NCBI GenBank assembly: GCA_902771595.1 | Contig: CACXXH010000028.1 | Span: forward strand, 1-64,000 | From: Fibrobacter succinogenes | GTDB taxonomy: Bacteria; Fibrobacterota; Fibrobacteria; Fibrobacterales; Fibrobacteraceae | Direction: 5' to 3' | DNA: 64,000 nt | Shown: one piece after another, positions 26,250-33,481 of the stretch | How positions within the stretch are numbered: position 1 is the first letter of the stretch | Layout of the letters: each line of letters begins with the position of its first letter | The notes under the pieces: generated by a model | Seen by the model: only the letters and a program-made list of their open reading frames with translations | What the model was told of the DNA's origin: nothing | Database searches by the model: none | Position numbers and translations under genes: made by a program

Positions 26250-26520
26250 CGTATTACGACAATCCCTGCGACAGTCGGCATAGGCCTTGCGGCCCGTACG
26301 TGCATCCGCGGTGGGGTTCATCAACCTTCTTGTTGATGTTGTTGGATAGCTGGCAGGAACACGACCTGCTCGAGTGTGTGGCGGGGGCTCATCAACCTTC
26401 TTGTTGATGTTGTTGGATAGCTGATAGGAACACGACCTATTCGAGCGTGCTCGCTAAGGCGGGCGCTAGGTAACGCCGAGGAAAGCCCTCGCCAACAGCA
26501 TTGCAAGAGTATCCCAAATC
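26250..26520 (+). ncRNA. Structured leader RNA element, copy B, with internal 71-bp tandem duplication
   Basis: It aligns with copy C almost base for base from its start to the GGATAGCT tract. One module (hairpin CATCAAC/GTTGATG, GGATAGCT, hairpin) is present twice at a 71-bp offset. In the second copy the hairpin arms change from GCAGG/CCTGC to ATAGG/CCTAT, two compensatory pair changes. The stem CGGGG/CCCCG of copy A is CGAGG/CCTCG here, again compensatory. The long-range arm CCAACAGCA is at 26492-26500. No terminator is seen before the DUF1016 gene, so the RNA probably continues as its 5' leader. Confidence 0.75.
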
Positions 26521-26630
26521 AAAACACAAACAAACCTAATTGCGTCCGCAGTGTAGGCGCAAATCTTGCTTTGAATGGCAATTCTCCGTTTTAAATCGAC
26601 CGCCGACGGCGGGCGAATTGAAAAAATGCA

Positions 26631-26660
26631 GAAATTGCCGCAGCTAGGAGCGGAAAATAA
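26631..26660 (+). repeat. RelB tail remnant inside leader B
   Basis: Reads EIAAARSGK and a stop in one frame, matching the last codons of the RelB gene at 25341. It is too short to be expressed alone. Confidence 0.7.
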
Positions 26661-26662
26661 CC

Positions 26663-26679
26663 GGTCACAAATTGTGACC
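26663..26679 (+). promoter_or_regulatory. Hairpin just before the Shine-Dalgarno of the DUF1016 gene
   Basis: GGTCAC, loop AAATT, GTGACC. The matching hairpin in copy C is GGTCGC/GCGACC, a compensatory A-T to G-C change, so the structure is conserved. It ends 4 bases before ATGGAGG. Confidence 0.7.
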
Positions 26680-26692
26680 ACATGGAGGCTAT

Positions 26693-27745
26693 ATGACTAA
26701 AAATAAAGAGAACGTCCCTGCAAAAGCGGTGGAATCACTGTTCAATAAGATATCTCCCCTTATTACACAATCCCGAAAAATGGTTGCATCGACCATCAAT
26801 GCTGCCGAAGTCTGCACCAAATTCAAGATAGGGCAGTATATAGTCGAAGATGAACAGAAAGGCAAGAACCGAGCAGCATATGGAAAACAAGTGCTCATTC
26901 ACCTGTCAGCCAGACTGATAGAAAAACATGGGGAGGGCTGGTCTGTTGAAACATTGACTCTCTGTAGAAAATTTTTCAATGTGTACTCGAATTTCGTAAA
27001 CAGTGTTTACGAAATTGAGGGCGAATATAAATTCACCCTTTCGTGGTCCCATTACCTAGTGCTCATGCGTATCAAGAATGCCGATGAACGCCGTTTTTAC
27101 GAGATAGAGGCCACTTCCGGGAACTGGTCTTTTCGCGAGTTGCAGCGGCAGTATGGTTCAAGCCTGTATGAGCGTCTTGCGCTGAGCCGGGACAAGGAGC
27201 AGGTTGCCCGTTTGGCACAGGTTGGCAACGTGGTGGAAAAGCCGGAGGATATCATCAAGAATCCGGTGACGCTTGAATTTGTTGGCTTGAAGCCGGACGC
27301 TTCGTATTCGGAATCGAAACTGGAATCTGCTATCATCGGTAAATTGCAAGATTTCCTGCTTGAACTGGGGAAAGGATTCCTGTTCGAAGCGCGTCAGAAG
27401 CGTTTCTCCTTTGACGAGGACAACTACTATGTGGACTTGGTCTTGTACAATCGTCTGCTGCAGTGCTATGTGCTCGTTGACTTGAAGGTCGATAAGTTGA
27501 CGCACCAGGATCTCGGCCAGATGCAGATGTACGTAAACTATTACGACCGCTATGTAAAGCAGGATTTTGAAAAGCCGACTATCGGCATTCTGCTTTGCAA
27601 GGAGAAGAAGGATACCCTTGTGAAGTTGACTTTGCCCGAAGATGCGAATATTTACGCCTCCGCCTATGAGCTGTACCTGCCGGACAAGAAACTATTGCAG
27701 GCGAAGGTCAAGGAATGGGTAAATGAATTTGAAAATGCAAGATAA
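26693..27745 (+). CDS. DUF1016 (YhcG-type) PD-(D/E)XK nuclease protein
   Basis: 350 residues with GGAGG 5 bases before the ATG. The N-terminal DUF1016 domain covers about 15-165 (YGKQVLIHLSARLIEKHGEG). The nuclease part has YYVDLVLYN (about 246) and LVDLKVDK (about 263), the D...(D/E)-x-K active-site pattern, followed by GQMQMYVNYYD. These proteins are common in defence islands and beside restriction-modification genes; their exact role is unknown. Its 5' leader contains RNA element B, a RelB-tail remnant and a hairpin. Confidence 0.88.
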   Translation: MTKNKENVPAKAVESLFNKISPLITQSRKMVASTINAAEVCTKFKIGQYIVEDEQKGKNRAAYGKQVLIHLSARLIEKHGEGWSVETLTLCRKFFNVYSNFVNSVYEIEGEYKFTLSWSHYLVLMRIKNADERRFYEIEATSGNWSFRELQRQYGSSLYERLALSRDKEQVARLAQVGNVVEKPEDIIKNPVTLEFVGLKPDASYSESKLESAIIGKLQDFLLELGKGFLFEARQKRFSFDEDNYYVDLVLYNRLLQCYVLVDLKVDKLTHQDLGQMQMYVNYYDRYVKQDFEKPTIGILLCKEKKDTLVKLTLPEDANIYASAYELYLPDKKLLQAKVKEWVNEFENAR

Positions 27746-27791
27746 GAGTATTGTGAAGATGCGCCCTTCAAGCAACTAATGGAGAAATACG

Positions 27792-27989
27792 ATGAAGAAA
27801 AAATCAGAAGAAGAGAACAAGAAAGATAATACTGGATGGAATGCCTTTTTGGAATTGCGTAGGCAGGCTCAGCGCGGTATGCTCCGGACCATGCAGCAGC
27901 TTTCCGCCGATGCCGAAAAGGTTGGTTCCGCCGAAATGACACTCGACGAAATCAACGCCGAGATCGCCGCAGCCAGGAGCGGGAAGTAA
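27792..27989 (+). CDS. Small chimeric protein with RelB antitoxin tail, 65 residues
   Basis: MKKKSEEENKKDNTGWNAFL is followed by ELRRQAQRG and then the RelB tail (MLRTMQQLSADAEKVGSAEM and so on to EIAAARSGK). GGAGAAAT lies before the ATG, so translation is plausible. It has no DNA-binding part. The GWN-x-FL-x-LRRQAQRG segment also occurs in the tail of the PIN toxin at 25338. It is probably a duplicated 3' end of an antitoxin gene; it might still bind a toxin. Confidence 0.55.
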   Translation: MKKKSEEENKKDNTGWNAFLELRRQAQRGMLRTMQQLSADAEKVGSAEMTLDEINAEIAAARSGK

Positions 27990-27999
27990 CGCGCGGGTG

Positions 28000-28028
28000 T
28001 TGACTTCCCGCTGGCCTGTTTGTATATT
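28000..28028 (+). promoter_or_regulatory. Promoter of leader element C
   Basis: -35 TTGACT (28000-28005), 17-bp spacer, -10 TATATT (28023-28028), 11 bases after the stop of the RelB-tail protein. Confidence 0.8.
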
Positions 28029-28034
28029 TATCCC

Positions 28035-28214
28035 TGTATTACGACAATCCCTGCGACAGTCGGCATAGGCCTTGCGGCCCGTACGTGCATCCGCGGTGGG
28101 GCTCATCAACCTTCTTGTTGATGTTGTTGGATAGCTGTAGTGCTTTAGCGCTTAGTGGGCCATGGTCCCCTTGGGGAGAAGACCCTCGCCAACAGCACCG
28201 CAAGAGCATCCCAA
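28035..28214 (+). ncRNA. Structured leader RNA element, copy C
   Basis: Nearly identical to copy B from its 5' end to GGATAGCT. The middle part differs: CAGG/CCTG is replaced by a stretch with TCCCCTTGGGGA (near 28166-28177). The long-range partners TGTTGTTGG (28122-28130) and CCAACAGCA (28189-28197) are kept with G-U pairs. It continues without a terminator to the AlbA_2 gene at 28348. Confidence 0.72.
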
Positions 28215-28287
28215 AACATAAACAAACCCTAATTGCGCCTGCAGTGCAGACGTAGTCCCCGCTTTGAACGGCTGTTTTCCATTTTAA

Positions 28288-28314
28288 ATTGCCACAGCTA
28301 GGAGCGGGAAATAA
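28288..28314 (+). repeat. RelB tail remnant inside leader C
   Basis: Reads IATARSGK and a stop, matching the RelB 3' end and the remnant in leader B. Confidence 0.65.
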
Positions 28315-28316
28315 CC

Positions 28317-28333
28317 GGTCGCAAATTGCGACC
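28317..28333 (+). promoter_or_regulatory. Hairpin just before the Shine-Dalgarno of the second AlbA_2 gene
   Basis: GGTCGC, loop AAATT, GCGACC, covarying with GGTCAC/GTGACC of leader B. It ends 4 bases before ATGGAGG. Confidence 0.7.
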
Positions 28334-28347
28334 TCATGGAGGCTATA

Positions 28348-29670
28348 ATGAACAAGGAAAATCATCTTGTCGAATACAAACGTGAATTGTCCGAAACATT
28401 CGAACGTTCTGTAATCGCTTTTTTGAATTCTACTGGCGGGCACGTCTATATTGGAATCAATGACGATGGCTCTGTATACGGAGTAAAGGACATAGACTAT
28501 GTGCAGCGCCTAGTAGCTGATAGGATTTTGAACAATATCAAGCCGAATGCAATCGGACTCTTTGAAGTCGTAACTGAAGAAAAAGATGATAAAAATATCG
28601 TTCATGTGGCGATTTCTGGAGGTCCCGAAAAGCCGTATTACCTAAAAAAGGCTGGCATGACGCCCGAGGGGTGCTTTGTGCGCGTGGGAAGTTCTGTCCA
28701 TGGAATGAGCGAAAAGATAATTCTAGAGACATTCGCTTCTCGAGCAAAGATTTCTCTTGCTAAAATCCCGGCACCGCGGCAGGACTTGACGTTTAGCCAG
28801 CTAAAAATCTACTACGAAGAGAGCAAAAAGCCCTTGAACAGTCAATTTGCTAAAACCTTAGAATTGCTAACTCCCGACGGAAAATACAACTACAACGCTT
28901 ATCTCCTTGCAGATGAAAACGGAGTATCTATAAAGGTGGCACGGTATAAAGGAGCGGACAAATATGACCTTATTGAAAATGAAGAATTCGGCTATTGTAG
29001 CATTATAAAGGCAGTAAAATCGGTACTCACGCGATTGCAGGTGGCGAACATTACGCACGCTAAGATAACTCCTATGGAACGTATTGAAAAGTCCCTGGTC
29101 GATCCAGTTGCCTTGCGCGAGGCTGTAATCAATGCCGTTGTTCATAATGATTACACGAAGGAGGTGCCGCCTCTGTTTGAAATTTTTTCTGACAGGATGG
29201 AAATAACGAACTACGGCGGGTTGGTGGAAGGCCTTTCAAAAGAAGATTTCTTCAACTGCTGTTCTATGCCGCGCAATCGCGAACTTATGCGTATTTTCCA
29301 TGACTTGGATATGGTCGAACAGCTCGGGAGCGGCATGCGGCGTATTCTGCGTTCCTATGATGAAAAGGCGTTCTCATTTACGGATCATTTCATGCGCACA
29401 TCGTTCTATTTTGAAAGATTTCAGCGGTTGGGTGATAGGATAAATGATAGGATAAATGATAGGATAAGTGATAGGATAAAACTCACGGAAACGGAATCGC
29501 TGATTTACGCGGAAATAAAACGGAATCCTTCCATTACTGTTCCCTTGCTTATGCATGAAACGGGTTATTCCGAACCGACGATTAATAGGGCTTTGAAGGC
29601 TTTACGGGAAAAATCTTGTATTGCTCGCGTTGGCGCTCGAAAAAATGGTCGGTGGGAAGCGTTGAAATAA
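28348..29670 (+). CDS. AlbA_2 (Schlafen-type) plus histidine-kinase-like ATPase protein, second paralogue
   Basis: About 440 residues. The start MNKENHLVEYKRELSET at 28348 has GGAGG 5 bases upstream; an in-frame ATG at 28336 overlaps that ribosome site. The AlbA_2 domain (GGHVYIGINDDGSVYGVKDI near 35-54) is followed by the GHKL-like part (LREAVINAVVHNDYTKEVPP near 255-274) and LGSGMRRI, then a winged helix (LMHETGYSEPTINRALKALR). The linker DRINDRINDRISDRIK comes from 12-bp repeats. It has the same architecture as 8483-10030 and the same leader type, so the two are probably controlled alike. Confidence 0.88.
   Translation: MNKENHLVEYKRELSETFERSVIAFLNSTGGHVYIGINDDGSVYGVKDIDYVQRLVADRILNNIKPNAIGLFEVVTEEKDDKNIVHVAISGGPEKPYYLKKAGMTPEGCFVRVGSSVHGMSEKIILETFASRAKISLAKIPAPRQDLTFSQLKIYYEESKKPLNSQFAKTLELLTPDGKYNYNAYLLADENGVSIKVARYKGADKYDLIENEEFGYCSIIKAVKSVLTRLQVANITHAKITPMERIEKSLVDPVALREAVINAVVHNDYTKEVPPLFEIFSDRMEITNYGGLVEGLSKEDFFNCCSMPRNRELMRIFHDLDMVEQLGSGMRRILRSYDEKAFSFTDHFMRTSFYFERFQRLGDRINDRINDRISDRIKLTETESLIYAEIKRNPSITVPLLMHETGYSEPTINRALKALREKSCIARVGARKNGRWEALK
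29434..29481 (+). repeat. 12-bp tandem repeat in the second AlbA_2 linker
   Basis: Four units of GATAGGATAAAT with small changes encode DRIN, DRIN, DRIS, DRIK at the same place in the protein as the repeat at 9788. Confidence 0.85.
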
Positions 29671-29755
29671 AGAAACCCTAATTGTGCCTTCAGAGTAGGC
29701 GCAATTAAAACCGTTTTTAACGTTCGCTCATGCCGAGCGGGCCAGAGGATTATTA

Positions 29756-30192
29756 TGGCAAGAAAAACTGATAAATTGGCTGTCGCGGATTTACACCATC
29801 CGCGGGGTCAAGGTAATGCTCGATGCCGACCTGGCAGAGATTTACGGGTACGAAACAAAGGCTTTCAATCAGCAGGTCAAGAATAATATCGAGAAATTTG
29901 ATGAAGATTTCCGATTCCAGCTAACAAAAAACGAAAATTTCGAGATTCTAAGGTGCAAAAAGGGGATGCGGACGAATAGTTGGACACAACTAGAGGCGGG
30001 CGCCAGTATCTGCCCTATGTATTTACGGAACAGGGCGTAGCGATGCTGTCATCGGTCTTGAAAAGCGAATCCGCTATCCGCGTAAACATCGCCATTATGC
30101 GGGCTTTTGTGCAACTCCGTCATTATATGATGGGCAACACTGGCGTTGTTAGCCGTCTCGCACGAATTTTTACCTATATTTCGAGTGTATAA
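29756..30192 (+). pseudogene. ORF6N/KilA-N-type DNA-binding protein, frameshifted and truncated
   Basis: The start MARK at 29756 leads into the correct frame (LINWLSRIYTIRGVKVMLDA) only if one A is removed from a run of five A bases. A second shift near 29990 joins [14 protein letters not shown] to [19 protein letters not shown]. The ORF6N pattern (IRGVKVMLDADLAEIYG...FTEQGVAML) is clear. Such domains occur in phage and mobile-element proteins. The reading ends at 30192, right where the frr leader begins, without the usual C-terminal part. A GGCGCAATT hairpin (29692-29712) like that in leaders B and C precedes it. Confidence 0.8.
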
Positions 30193-30226
30193 CTAAACTT
30201 TAAACTTTAACCACAATTTTATACCT

Positions 30227-30695
30227 ATGGCAGACTACAACGACAAAATGAGCAAGGCCATCGAGGCCACCGAACGTGAATTTTCGAAGATCCGTGCCGG
30301 CCCAGGTGGCGAAGGTCTCCGTGCCCGAACCGCGCATGCTGCTTGTCTCCCCGTGGGAAAAGACGATGGTCGACCCGATCGAGAAGGCGATCCTCGCCGC
30401 GAATATCGGTCTCACCCCGATGAAGGACGGCAACTGCATCCGCGTGTCGCTCCCCATCCTCACTGCCGAACGTCGCCAGGAACTCGCTAAGATCGTCCGC
30501 AAGCATGCCGAAGAAGGCCGCGTGGCCATCCGCAACATCCGCCGTGACGCGAACGACGCCATCAAGAAGAACAAGGAACTGCCCGAAGACGAAGTCAAGA
30601 AGCAGCAGGACGAAATCCAGAAGGCTACCGACAAGGCTATCGCCGAAATCGACCGTCTGCTCGCCGAGAAGGAAGCGGACATCCTCAAGGTGTAG
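30227..30695 (+). pseudogene. frr: Ribosome recycling factor, internal deletion with frameshift
   Basis: The N-terminal frame MADYNDKMSKAIEATEREFS followed by KIRAG is good up to about 30300, and the rest (QVAKVSVPEPRMLLVSPWEK to EADILKV) is good in another frame. Between them the conserved block equivalent to E. coli [20 protein letters not shown], about 22 codons, is absent. RRF releases ribosomes after termination and is essential, so either the true copy is intact and this is an assembly error, or another frr exists. Context frr-uppS-cdsA is the usual order. It starts 35 bases after the ORF6N remnant. Confidence 0.85.
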
Positions 30696-30709
30696 TCCGG
30701 AGTTCCGCT

Positions 30710-31420
30710 GTGGCGAACCAGCTTAGGCATGTAGCGATTATCATGGACGGCAACGGGCGATGGGCCCGCAGTCGCGGTTTGGAACGCTTCCTCGGGCACC
30801 GCAAGGGCACGCAGGCCACCATCGATGCGGTCGAGGTGGGCGTGAACCTGAATCTCGAACACATGACTCTCTACGTTTTCAGTTCCGAGAACTGGGGCAG
30901 GCCGTCGAAGGAAGTGGATTACCTGATGAACCTCCTCATCGAGATGGTGGTGAAGGAAATTCCCGACCTCATGGAAAAGAACGTGAAGCTCAAGGTCATC
31001 GGGAACATGGGCCGCCTGCCCGATAAGCCCCGTGCGAGTCTCCAGTCCGCTATCGATATGACGGCGGGCAATACGGGCATGCAGCTGAACCTCGCTATTT
31101 CGTACGGCGGCAGGCAAGAGATTGTGGACGCGGCGAAGTCCATCGCTGCCCAGGTGGCAGCGGGGACGCTCAAGCCCGAGGATATCGACGAGGACCTGTT
31201 CGCCAAAAATTTGTATTTGAAGGGTGCGCCCGATCCGGATCTGGTTATCCGAACGGGCGGGGAATTCAGGCTATCGAACTACCTGCTCTGGCAGGCCGCC
31301 TACAGCGAGTTCTACGTTACGGACACGTTGTGGCCCGACTTCACCAAGGAGGAGTTCCTGAAGGCCGTCGAGTTCTTCAAGACAAGGGAACGGAGATTTG
31401 GGAAGGTGTTGCATGAGTAA
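30710..31420 (+). CDS. uppS: Undecaprenyl diphosphate synthase (isoprenyl transferase)
   Basis: 236 residues from GTG. The motif HVAIIMDGNGRWA (7-19, with the catalytic Asp) and the C-terminal DLVIRTGGEFRLSNYLLWQ are the family signatures. It condenses isopentenyl diphosphate with farnesyl diphosphate to the C55 carrier for peptidoglycan. It begins 14 bases after the frr stop and overlaps cdsA by 8 bases, so the frr-uppS-cdsA unit is co-transcribed. Confidence 0.96.
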   Translation: MANQLRHVAIIMDGNGRWARSRGLERFLGHRKGTQATIDAVEVGVNLNLEHMTLYVFSSENWGRPSKEVDYLMNLLIEMVVKEIPDLMEKNVKLKVIGNMGRLPDKPRASLQSAIDMTAGNTGMQLNLAISYGGRQEIVDAAKSIAAQVAAGTLKPEDIDEDLFAKNLYLKGAPDPDLVIRTGGEFRLSNYLLWQAAYSEFYVTDTLWPDFTKEEFLKAVEFFKTRERRFGKVLHE

Positions 31421-32294
31421 CTTGGCTCAGCGGTTGATTACGGCGTTTATCGCCATTCCGATTGTGTTTTTCATGCTGTGGTTCTGCGACTACAGCCGTA
31501 TCGGGTTGATGTGCTTCCTCGCGGGCGTTGCCGCCTGGGAATGGGCGCGCATGGCTTCCAAGATGTACAAGGGACCTGACATGCGGTTCCTTTCGTTTGC
31601 CTCGGCCTTCGCGCTGACGCTTGCGTGGGCGCTTTCGGAAGGGGGCTACTTCGGGCTCCCGGCCGTGCCTTGCGTGGTTGGCATGACGTTCCTCGTGGTT
31701 TTCGCTGTCTATATCGCAGTCGCCTACGCGAAGGTGGAAATCGACCACCTGTTCCCCTGGCTGGTGATGCAGCTCGGCGCCCCGCTCTACATCGGGCTCT
31801 GGGGCGGCGTGAACGCGCTTATGATGGGCAGCGGTCAGGGATTCGAACACTGCTATCCGTTCATCCTCGTGATGACGAGCATGTGGCTTTGCGACACGGT
31901 TGCGTATTTCTTCGGGAAGTTTGCGGCGGGGAAGGGCCCCTTCGGCCGTCATGCGTTCGCTCCGAGCATTAGCCCCAAGAAGACGTGGGAAGGTTCCATC
32001 GCGGGTTCCATCGCGACTGTTGCGTGGGTGGCCTACTGGGTCAAGTGCAGTGCGGCTCTCGGTTCGTTCCATGTGCAGTTCACCTGGGTGTCCGCCATCG
32101 GTATCGGCCTTCTGCTCACTGTCGCGGGCCAGGCCGGCGACCTTTTGATGAGCGCCCTCAAGCGCTGGAGCGGCACGAAGGATTCGGGCAACCTGTTCGT
32201 CGGGCACGGCGGTGTTCTGGACCGCTGCGATTCGTTCTACCTCGCTGCGCCGGCGCTATTCTTCCTGCTCGACTTCATGCAGAAGATTGCGTAA
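31413..32294 (+). CDS. cdsA: Phosphatidate cytidylyltransferase
   Basis: About 293 residues from MSNLAQRLITAFI, overlapping the uppS end as ATGAGTAA. It is an integral membrane protein with about eight hydrophobic segments. The CdsA signature is present near the C-terminus (SALKRWSGTKDSGNLFVGHG followed by GVLDRCDS). It makes CDP-diacylglycerol for phospholipid synthesis. The terminator at 32319 closes the unit. Confidence 0.95.
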   Translation: MSNLAQRLITAFIAIPIVFFMLWFCDYSRIGLMCFLAGVAAWEWARMASKMYKGPDMRFLSFASAFALTLAWALSEGGYFGLPAVPCVVGMTFLVVFAVYIAVAYAKVEIDHLFPWLVMQLGAPLYIGLWGGVNALMMGSGQGFEHCYPFILVMTSMWLCDTVAYFFGKFAAGKGPFGRHAFAPSISPKKTWEGSIAGSIATVAWVAYWVKCSAALGSFHVQFTWVSAIGIGLLLTVAGQAGDLLMSALKRWSGTKDSGNLFVGHGGVLDRCDSFYLAAPALFFLLDFMQKIA

Positions 32295-32318
32295 TAAGCT
32301 TTCTTGGAAAAGAAAAAG

Positions 32319-32346
32319 GGAACCCTCTTACGGGTTCCTTTTTTTT
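32319..32346 (+). terminator. Intrinsic terminator after cdsA
   Basis: GGAACCC, loop TCTTAC, GGGTTCC, then eight T bases. Confidence 0.9.
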
Positions 32347-32368
32347 GAGGAGGATGTTGTTTTAAATG

Positions 32369-33481
32369 CTACTTGCCCGTTACTTTGGGCTGTTTAATTC
32401 CGTGCTCTTCCATGTAAATGGCTAGATAGTCAATCACGCCAGAGTCGGCGCCCTTTACGGGAACGTAGCGCAGGTTGTTTTGCCCGTCTATGATGATGGC
32501 TAGCCCTGCGATGTAGTTTATCCAGTGGTAGTCTTCGTAGTACTTGAGGGCGACCTTCTTTTCAGAGCCGAATACGGCGAGCGGCATCACGAATATGTCG
32601 TGCGATACCATGATGCTCACGCGCTTCCACTTGGGCAAGTTTTTGAGGATGACGCTCTGCATGAATTCCTGTGCGCGGGGTTCGAGTTCGTAGAGTGCGT
32701 CGGGGTATGGCTTGCCGTACGCCCAGTGGCTCATGAGTTCGACGGAACCCCCTTGCATGCCGAGCTTTGTCCCGTAAGCAGAAAGTTCGTCTGCCGAAAT
32801 TTTCAGGAACCAGTTTCCGGTGATGTCGTAGTTGGTGATGAGCTTCGGTAAGCTCGCTTCGCCGCGGCCCTTCGATATGTTGTTCGCAGTCTCGTTCGTG
32901 CGCACGAATCCCGAGGTGATGTAGCTGAACTCTTCGTCGCTCTTGAGGCTCTTGCCCAGGTCCTGCGCCATCTTCACGCCGTTCGCGGTGAGTTCGGTCT
33001 CGATGGTCACGGCGTCTTCGCGTTCGGAATGGCGTATGATGAACACGGCTTTCTCATTGGGCGAGAGGCTCTTGTACACGTCGGCGACAGTGGCGAAGCC
33101 GTCCTTGTCGAGCGCGACCTGCGCGGGCGCGGCTGCGGACGAGCCTGCGGATTCCGGGGTGCCGTTTTGCGACGAGGACGATTCCGCCTGCTGCTCCTGC
33201 GAAGAGGATTGCCTGTGCGTGCGGTGTCCGCTGGAAGAAGAAACCGGAATGGCTTCCGAGGAGTGCGATGGGGAAGACCATTCCGGAGAATCCTGCGCAG
33301 AAGACCCTCCAAACAGATTTTCAGAGTCGGGAAAATCGGGGCCAGATGAACAGGATTCGGTATTGGAAGATTGTGCCGAGGAATTCGGCTCCGGGGTGGG
33401 GGTGGACGACGTGCCGGAATCATCGCATGCGGAAACCAGCATGAGCGTCGAGGCGAGTGCGACAAATGCGAAGTTGCGCAT
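32369..33481 (-). CDS. Lipoprotein with histidine phosphatase (phosphoglycerate mutase-like) domain
   Basis: About 370 residues from MRNFAFVALAST at 33481. A lipobox (MLVSAC) and a serine-rich linker of about 100 residues (SSSSGHRTHRQSSSQ) precede the catalytic domain. The active-site triplet appears as FIIRHSERED (R-H-S instead of R-H-G) and the second histidine as MVSHDIF. It probably acts as a phosphatase on the cell surface or in the periplasm. Its start overlaps the stop of the upstream gene as TGATG, so translation is coupled. Confidence 0.8.
   Translation of the reverse strand: MRNFAFVALASTLMLVSACDDSGTSSTPTPEPNSSAQSSNTESCSSGPDFPDSENLFGGSSAQDSPEWSSPSHSSEAIPVSSSSGHRTHRQSSSQEQQAESSSSQNGTPESAGSSAAAPAQVALDKDGFATVADVYKSLSPNEKAVFIIRHSEREDAVTIETELTANGVKMAQDLGKSLKSDEEFSYITSGFVRTNETANNISKGRGEASLPKLITNYDITGNWFLKISADELSAYGTKLGMQGGSVELMSHWAYGKPYPDALYELEPRAQEFMQSVILKNLPKWKRVSIMVSHDIFVMPLAVFGSEKKVALKYYEDYHWINYIAGLAIIIDGQNNLRYVPVKGADSGVIDYLAIYMEEHGIKQPKVTGK

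Noticed and set aside
8188-28214. RNase P RNA or tmRNA
   Set aside because: GGTAACGCC and AACAG recall RNase P, but the GAGGAAAGTCC core, the order and the length do not fit, and three copies before defence genes argue against it.
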